Source: RYN-124 sp033851845 (lineage in GTDB: Bacteria > Actinomycetota > Actinomycetes > Mycobacteriales > SCTD01). From it: a stretch of DNA of 34,379 nucleotides. The position numbers and the translations under genes were made by a program. Under the pieces are notes generated by a model. It had not been told where the DNA came from. It saw nothing but the letters and a program-made list of their open reading frames with translations, and made no database searches. Location: assembly GCA_033851845.1 (NCBI GenBank), contig JAWWOH010000037.1, positions 1-34,379 of the forward strand. The letters are read 5' to 3'. Positions 30,890-34,379 of this stretch are shown here, piece by piece (the stretch's first letter is position 1; each line of letters opens with the position of its first letter).

Positions 30890-31662
30890 CGCTCGAACGT
30901 CCCCGGCTCGAACAGGGACGGGCGCCCAGGCGGCGCCGGTTCGTGCGCGTGCGTGTGCACGTGTCCGGCGTGCGCGTGGTGACCCTCCGGCTCTGGCGGT
31001 GGCCCGTCCGACACGACCCGACCGCCGCCTATGACGATCGCCCTGCCGATGAGGGCGGCCAGCGGACCGAGCTCGTGCGCGACGAGCACGACGCTGCCGC
31101 CCTGCCTGGACAGATGTCCCAGCGCGCCGGCGAGAGTGTCCTGGCTGTCCGCGTCGACGCCCGCCGTGGGTTCGTCGAGGACGAGCACGTCGGGCTCACC
31201 GGCGAGGGCGCGGGCGATGAGAACCCGCTGCTGCTGGCCGCCGGACAGCGTCGCCACGGGGTCCTTCGCGCGATGCGGCAGGCCGACGTCCTCGAGGGCG
31301 TGGTCGATCGCAGCCTGGTCCGCCCGGCCCAGCCGGCGGAGTCGGCGGGCCCGCCCGACCCGGCCGGAGGCCACAACCTCTCGGACTGTCGCAGGCACCC
31401 CGCCGCCGACGGCGAGTCGCTGGGGGACGTAGCCCAGTCGCGGCCACTCGCGGAAGCGGGCGATCGGCGTACCGAAGATCTCGAGCGTGCCGGCTGTCAG
31501 CGGGACCAACCCGACGAGGGCGCGGACCAGCGTCGTCTTGCCCGAGCCATTGGCCCCGAGCACCGCGACGAACTCGCCTTCCTCGATCGTGACGCCGACC
31601 TCGTGCAGGATCTCGCGGCCACCGAGCGCCACGCAGCCACCTCGCAGGTCGAAGACACTCAT
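30886..31662 (-). CDS. znuC: Zinc ABC transporter ATPase (ZnuC type) with His-rich tail
   Basis: Energises zinc uptake with ZnuB and the binding protein. The 258-residue ATPase has Walker A GANGSGKTT (36-44), Q-loop YVPQRLA, signature LSGGQQQR, Walker B VLVLDEPT and the H-loop VAHE, so it is complete. The unusual part is the C-terminal tail of about 35 residues with seven His in 13 residues (HHAHAGHVHTHAH), probably a cytoplasmic zinc-binding segment. ATG 31662 overlaps the stop of znuA by 4 bases. Confidence 0.95.
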   Translation of the reverse strand: MSVFDLRGGCVALGGREILHEVGVTIEEGEFVAVLGANGSGKTTLVRALVGLVPLTAGTLEIFGTPIARFREWPRLGYVPQRLAVGGGVPATVREVVASGRVGRARRLRRLGRADQAAIDHALEDVGLPHRAKDPVATLSGGQQQRVLIARALAGEPDVLVLDEPTAGVDADSQDTLAGALGHLSRQGGSVVLVAHELGPLAALIGRAIVIGGGRVVSDGPPPEPEGHHAHAGHVHTHAHEPAPPGRPSLFEPGTFER

Positions 31663-32543
31663 GAACAGCCCAGCGCCTGGCGCAGCGCGGTCACGTTGCG
31701 CGCCATGACCGTGAAGTAGTCGTCGCCTGCTTTGGCGCCTTCGACCGGGTCGAGCACCGCTGTCTTCGCTCCGACTTCGGCGGCGACGGTCTGGGCGAGC
31801 TTTGGATCCACCAGCGACTCGAAGAAGATGGTGGTGACGTGGTTGCGTTTCGCGAAGGTCGCGACCGCGGCCAGCCGGCCGGGCGCCGGCTCCGTGTCCG
31901 GGGAGAGCCCGGCGATGCCGATCTGGTGCAGACCGTAGCGACGCGCCAGGTAGCCGAAGGCGGTGTGCGAGGTCACGATGTCGGTGCGGGTGCAGTGCGC
32001 CAGCCCCTGGCGGAGCGCGGTGTCGAGCTGCATGAGGCGAGCGTCAGTCGCGGCGGCGCGACGGCGATAGGCGTCGGCATGGCCGGTATCGCGGGTCGCG
32101 AGACGGTCGGCGATCGCATCGACGATGGCCTTCATCCGGAGTGGGTCGAGCCAGACGTGCGGGTCGGCTCCGGTGGAGGTCGCCTCTGTCAGACCGCTGT
32201 CCGGCGGCTGCACATCGACGAACGATGTGAGGTCGAGCAGCGAGCTCTTCGGCGCCTCGGCGGTCGCCTTGTCGACGGCGGCCTGGAACCCGCGCAGGTA
32301 CACGACCATGCCGGCGTCCTGGAAGGAGCCGACCTGGCGGGGGGAGAGCTCGATGTCATGGGGCTCGGCACCGGACTTCACCAGGTCCTCGACCCTCGCG
32401 TCCGGACCCGCGACCTGCTGCGCAGCCCAGGCGAACGGATAGGCGGCCGCGAGCACGGTTGTCTGTCCACCCGAGGGGGTCCCGGACCCGCAGGCGGCCG
32501 TCAGGACAGCCGCGGCGAGCAGCGGAGCGACAAGTCGAGGCAC
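31659..32543 (-). CDS. znuA: Zinc-binding lipoprotein of the ABC importer (ZnuA/TroA family)
   Basis: Captures zinc outside the membrane for ZnuBC. The 294-residue protein begins with a lipoprotein signal (RLVAPLLAAAVLTAAC, lipobox LTAAC, lipidated Cys18). Cluster A-I ligands are visible as His62 (EPHDIEL), His129 (DPHVWLDP), His193 (TSHTAFGYLARRYGL) and an Asp near residue 268 (VLDPVEG). The His-rich loop of many ZnuA proteins is absent; instead the ATPase has a His tail. GTG 32543 lies 6 bases after the -10, so it is leaderless. It heads the znuA-znuC-znuB-zur operon. Confidence 0.94.
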   Translation of the reverse strand: MPRLVAPLLAAAVLTAACGSGTPSGGQTTVLAAAYPFAWAAQQVAGPDARVEDLVKSGAEPHDIELSPRQVGSFQDAGMVVYLRGFQAAVDKATAEAPKSSLLDLTSFVDVQPPDSGLTEATSTGADPHVWLDPLRMKAIVDAIADRLATRDTGHADAYRRRAAATDARLMQLDTALRQGLAHCTRTDIVTSHTAFGYLARRYGLHQIGIAGLSPDTEPAPGRLAAVATFAKRNHVTTIFFESLVDPKLAQTVAAEVGAKTAVLDPVEGAKAGDDYFTVMARNVTALRQALGCS

Positions 32544-32549
32544 CCCGGG

Positions 32550-32578
32550 ATCGTCTAGGAAATGAAAACCATTGTCAA
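32550..32578 (-). promoter_or_regulatory. Promoter of the znu operon
   Basis: On the minus strand TTGACA (32578-32573), a 17-base spacer and GACGAT (32555-32550) form a good sigma-A promoter. Six bases after the -10 is GTG 32543, so transcription starts at or beside the start codon. Confidence 0.7.
32563..32577. promoter_or_regulatory. Zur box (probable operator of the znu operon)
   Basis: TGAAAACCATTGTCA is a 7-1-7 dyad matching the Fur/Zur pattern TGANAAT-N-ATTNTCA at most positions. It overlaps the -35 and spacer of the znuA promoter and also the last codon region of the small membrane-protein gene, so Zur binding would block the promoter. Only the Zur protein 2.5 kb away in the same operon is a visible candidate. 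Confidence 0.75.
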
Positions 32579-32856
32579 ACTAGTCGACTGACGAGCGCAA
32601 AGACGATGAGCAGCAGCGTCGTGACCCGGACCAGCCGCGCCGGGGCGACGAGGGCCGGCCACGACAGGAACGTCAGCCAGCCGACGAACGCGGCGAGCAC
32701 GGCCAGGCACACCACCCCGACCGGGACCGGCATGGCGAGCCCGCCGATCAGCAGCAGTACGGAGAGGAGCGGCACGACGGCCCTGTGCTGCTGCGTGAGC
32801 AGGACGAGGACGGGAGCACTGCGCTTCTCGACGGCGCGACGAACGGGCATGCCCAT
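32575..32856 (-). CDS. Small membrane protein, DUF6703-like
   Basis: A 93-residue protein. A basic N-terminus (MPVRRAVEKRSAPVLV) is followed by three hydrophobic stretches around residues 28-45, 47-66 and 76-92. It contains the block FVGWLTFLSWPAL that I recall from an actinobacterial family of small proteins encoded near glyS. Function unknown. ATG 32856 and ATG 32850 are both possible. Its stop overlaps the Zur box of the downstream znu operon. The start is 13 bases from that of the divergent ABM-fold gene. Confidence 0.78.
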   Translation of the reverse strand: MGMPVRRAVEKRSAPVLVLLTQQHRAVVPLLSVLLLIGGLAMPVPVGVVCLAVLAAFVGWLTFLSWPALVAPARLVRVTTLLLIVFALVSRLV

Positions 32857-32862
32857 TAGCCT
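32857..32862 (+). promoter_or_regulatory. Candidate -10 hexamer of the ABM-fold gene
   Basis: TAGCCT ends 7 bases before GTG 32870. The divergent gene starts at 32856, so the two promoters must overlap coding DNA of each other. Confidence 0.35.
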
Positions 32863-32869
32863 GGCATCC

Positions 32870-33160
32870 GTGCTGGTGGTGTCGCGGTTCGACGTCCCGG
32901 AGGACGAGGCCGACGCCTTCCTCGAGCAGGCCAGGACGGCGCTGGCGGCCTTCTCCGTCCGTACCGGCTACCTGCAAGGCCGCATCGGCCGAGCCGCCGA
33001 CGATCCAGCGGTATGGGTGATGACGACCGAGTGGGTCGGTGTCGGCGCCTACCGGCGAAGCTTGTCGCCGTACGACGTGAAGGTCGCCCTTGCCCCGCTG
33101 CTCGTCTACAGCCGGGACGAGGTCAGCGCTTTCGAGCTCGTGGCTTCGGATCCGCCGTGA
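32870..33160 (+). CDS. Antibiotic biosynthesis monooxygenase (ABM) fold protein
   Basis: A 96-residue dimeric alpha/beta ferredoxin-like protein. The first strand LVVSRFDV leads into a helix (EADAFLEQARTALAAF), then GYLQGRIGRAADDPAVWVMTTEWV, the strand pair typical of the ABM fold, and the second helix GAYRRSLS. No catalytic residue can be assigned and the role may be other than oxygenation; I recall homologues near glyS in actinobacteria. GTG 32870 gives the first strand directly. Its 3' end overlaps the convergent peroxiredoxin gene by 38 bases. Confidence 0.82.
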   Translation: MLVVSRFDVPEDEADAFLEQARTALAAFSVRTGYLQGRIGRAADDPAVWVMTTEWVGVGAYRRSLSPYDVKVALAPLLVYSRDEVSAFELVASDPP

Positions 33161-33638
33161 TCGAGTCCGGGTACGGCGGCTGGCAGGTCCTGAGCGCCGC
33201 CGCGATGGCCTCGGTGTCCTGGTAGGTGACGCCGAGCAGCGAGATGTGCGACCAGCGCAGCACGCCGGCCGCGTCGATCACGAAGATCGACCGCTTCGTG
33301 TGACCGAGTGGGCCGGCGACGCCGTACAGCTTCTGCACGGCGCGATCGGTGTCAGCCAGCAACGGGAAGGTGAGCCCCCGCTTCGCCGCGAAGCGCTCGT
33401 GGCTGTCCACGTCCTGCGAGGAGATGCCCCAGACCTGCGCCTCGAGGCCGGTCAGCGTGCCGAGGTCGTCCTGGTAGGAGCACAGCTGACGGGTGCAGAC
33501 CGGGGTGTTGTCACCCGGGTAGAAGGCGAGCACGACGGAGGAGCCGCGCGCCTCCGACAACGTTAAGGAGCGCCTCTGCGCGCCGGTGATGCCGGGCAGG
33601 GTGAAGTCGGGGGCGGGTTGGCCGAGGGCAGGGGTCAT
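33123..33638 (-). CDS. Peroxiredoxin, BCP/PrxQ type
   Basis: Reduces hydroperoxides using thiol donors. The 171-residue protein has the peroxidatic Cys48 in NTPVCTRQLC with resolving Cys53 five positions on, the atypical 2-Cys arrangement of PrxQ. DFTLPG and LAFYPGDNTP come before and GHTKRSIFVID and VLRWSHIS after, all typical. ATG 33638 is chosen over in-frame GTG 33656 because GACAAT ends exactly 6 bases before it. A basic tail (KPRARKR) ends the protein. It overlaps the ABM gene tail-to-tail and diverges from glyS. Confidence 0.93.
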   Translation of the reverse strand: MTPALGQPAPDFTLPGITGAQRRSLTLSEARGSSVVLAFYPGDNTPVCTRQLCSYQDDLGTLTGLEAQVWGISSQDVDSHERFAAKRGLTFPLLADTDRAVQKLYGVAGPLGHTKRSIFVIDAAGVLRWSHISLLGVTYQDTEAIAAALRTCQPPYPDSITADPKPRARKR

Positions 33639-33644
33639 GAATCC

Positions 33645-33650
33645 ATTGTC
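33645..33650 (-). promoter_or_regulatory. Candidate -10 hexamer of the peroxiredoxin gene
   Basis: GACAAT on the minus strand, exactly 6 bases before ATG 33638; decides that start. Confidence 0.4.
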
Positions 33651-33660
33651 ACTCACCCGA

Positions 33661-33666
33661 TACCTT
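33661..33666 (+). promoter_or_regulatory. Candidate -10 hexamer of glyS
   Basis: TACCTT ends 10 bases before ATG 33677, which would give a very short leader of a few bases. No ribosome binding site is visible. Confidence 0.35.
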
Positions 33667-33676
33667 GGCGTTCATC

Positions 33677-34379
33677 ATGAGCAAGCAAGCAGACCGCATG
33701 GACACGATCGTCAGCCTCGCCAAGCGGCGCGGTCTGGTCTTCCCGAGCAGCGAGATCTACGGCGGCCTGCGCGCGTCCTGGGACTACGGCCCGCTCGGCG
33801 TCGAGCTGAAGAACAACGTCAAGCGGCAGTGGTGGAAGTACATGGTGCAGGGCCGCGACGACGTCGTCGGCCTCGACTCGTGCGTCATCCTCGCTCGCGA
33901 GGTCTGGGAGACCAGCGGTCACGTCAACGCGTTCGTCGATCCGCTCGTCGAGTGCACCTCGTGCCACAAGAGGTACCGCGCCGACCACCTCGAGGAGGGT
34001 GCCGGCAAGGAGCTGAAGGACATCGCCTGCCCCAACTGCGGCAACCGCGGCACGTGGACCGAACCGAAGATGTTCAACGGCCTGCTCAAGACCCACCTCG
34101 GTCCGGTGGAGGACGAGAGCGGCCTGGCCTACCTGCGCCCGGAGACGGCGCAGGGCATCTTCATCAACTACCTCAACGTGCAGCAGGCCGCCCGCAAGAA
34201 GCCGCCGTTCGGCATCGGCCAGATCGGCAAGAGCTTCCGCAACGAGATCACGCCGGGCAACTTCATCTTCCGGACCCGCGAGTTCGAGCAGATGGAGATG
34301 GAGTTCTTCGTCAAGCCGGGGGAGGACGAGACCTGGCACCAGTACTGGATCGACGAGCGGATGCGCTGGTACGTCGACC
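33677..34379 (+). CDS. glyS: Glycyl-tRNA synthetase, 3' end cut off
   Basis: Class II synthetase of the single-chain (alpha2, eukaryote-like) type that charges tRNA-Gly. The first 234 residues are present. They show SLAKRRGLVFPSSEIYGGLRASWDYGPLG, a CTSC...CPNC zinc-ribbon insertion, FNGLLKTHLGP, and the class II motif 2 region LRPETAQGIFINYLN...IGKSFRNEITPGNFIFRTREFEQMEMEFF. The usual length is about 460, so roughly half is missing. ATG 33677 gives the normal N-terminus. It diverges from the peroxiredoxin gene with 38 bases between starts. Confidence 0.97.
   Translation, partial: MSKQADRMDTIVSLAKRRGLVFPSSEIYGGLRASWDYGPLGVELKNNVKRQWWKYMVQGRDDVVGLDSCVILAREVWETSGHVNAFVDPLVECTSCHKRYRADHLEEGAGKELKDIACPNCGNRGTWTEPKMFNGLLKTHLGPVEDESGLAYLRPETAQGIFINYLNVQQAARKKPPFGIGQIGKSFRNEITPGNFIFRTREFEQMEMEFFVKPGEDETWHQYWIDERMRWYVD

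Noticed and set aside
1..34379. CRISPR array, tRNA, rRNA, insertion sequence or prophage
   Set aside because: No spaced direct repeats, no RNA gene signatures and no transposase, integrase or phage proteins were found on either strand.

Overview
The window is a GC-rich (about 70 percent) chromosomal segment from an actinobacterium of the Actinomycetes. The evidence is the codon use, the frequent GTG starts, and a gene order that matches, from memory, the Mycobacterium tuberculosis stretch lepA / hemW / hrcA-dnaJ2-rsmE / phoH-ybeY-corC-Rv2365c-era / recO-uppS / zur / glyS, with other genes inserted between these blocks. I cannot fix the genus. There is no rRNA, tRNA, CRISPR array, phage gene or transposase. 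Coding density is very high and no gene-free stretch exceeds 300 bases; the longest is 6472-6726.

Layout. 1-6078: lepA (5' end cut off), a small conserved protein, an S9 peptidase, a histidine phosphatase and the haem chaperone hemW. 6079-9314: a DUF4870 membrane protein, a DEAD-box RNA helicase with a structured leader, a strong hairpin between convergent genes, and two small membrane proteins. 9407-12363: a multifunctional-enzyme-2-like SDR and a secreted CocE-type hydrolase ending in an LPRTG sorting signal. 12425-15341: a CIRCE operator followed by hrcA-dnaJ-rsmE. 15313-18778: a DedA protein, an ECF sigma factor translationally coupled to a large membrane protein, and a Pro/Ser-rich surface protein. 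18775-23355: HIT, phoH, ybeY, a CBS/CNNM protein, a cytidine-deaminase-fold protein without the catalytic motifs, then era. 23352-26363: a secreted protein and a membrane EAL protein. 26453-29715: a short leader ORF overlapping recO, then uppS, a VOC protein and a succinate-semialdehyde dehydrogenase, all coupled by 4-base overlaps. 29712-32578: the zinc operon znuA-znuC-znuB-zur with a Zur-like box in its promoter. 32575-34379: a small membrane protein, an ABM-fold protein, a PrxQ/BCP peroxiredoxin and glyS (3' end cut off).

How the genes work together. Most are housekeeping: translation quality (lepA, ybeY, era, rsmE, glyS), protein folding (hrcA, dnaJ), DNA repair (recO), isoprenoid lipid carrier synthesis (uppS) and haem delivery (hemW). 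Two self-contained regulatory circuits can be read from the DNA: HrcA/CIRCE, and Zur acting on its own zinc-uptake operon. The sigma factor with its coupled membrane partner looks like a third.

The most distinctive patterns are these. A TANNNT or GACANT hexamer ends exactly 6 bases before many starts, which points to widespread leaderless transcripts. An 89-base element with a perfect 16-base inverted repeat and three GTGAGCGC half-sites lies just upstream of era. A short, apparently leaderless ORF stops inside the recO start. I did not find a clearly new multi-gene defence or metabolic system.
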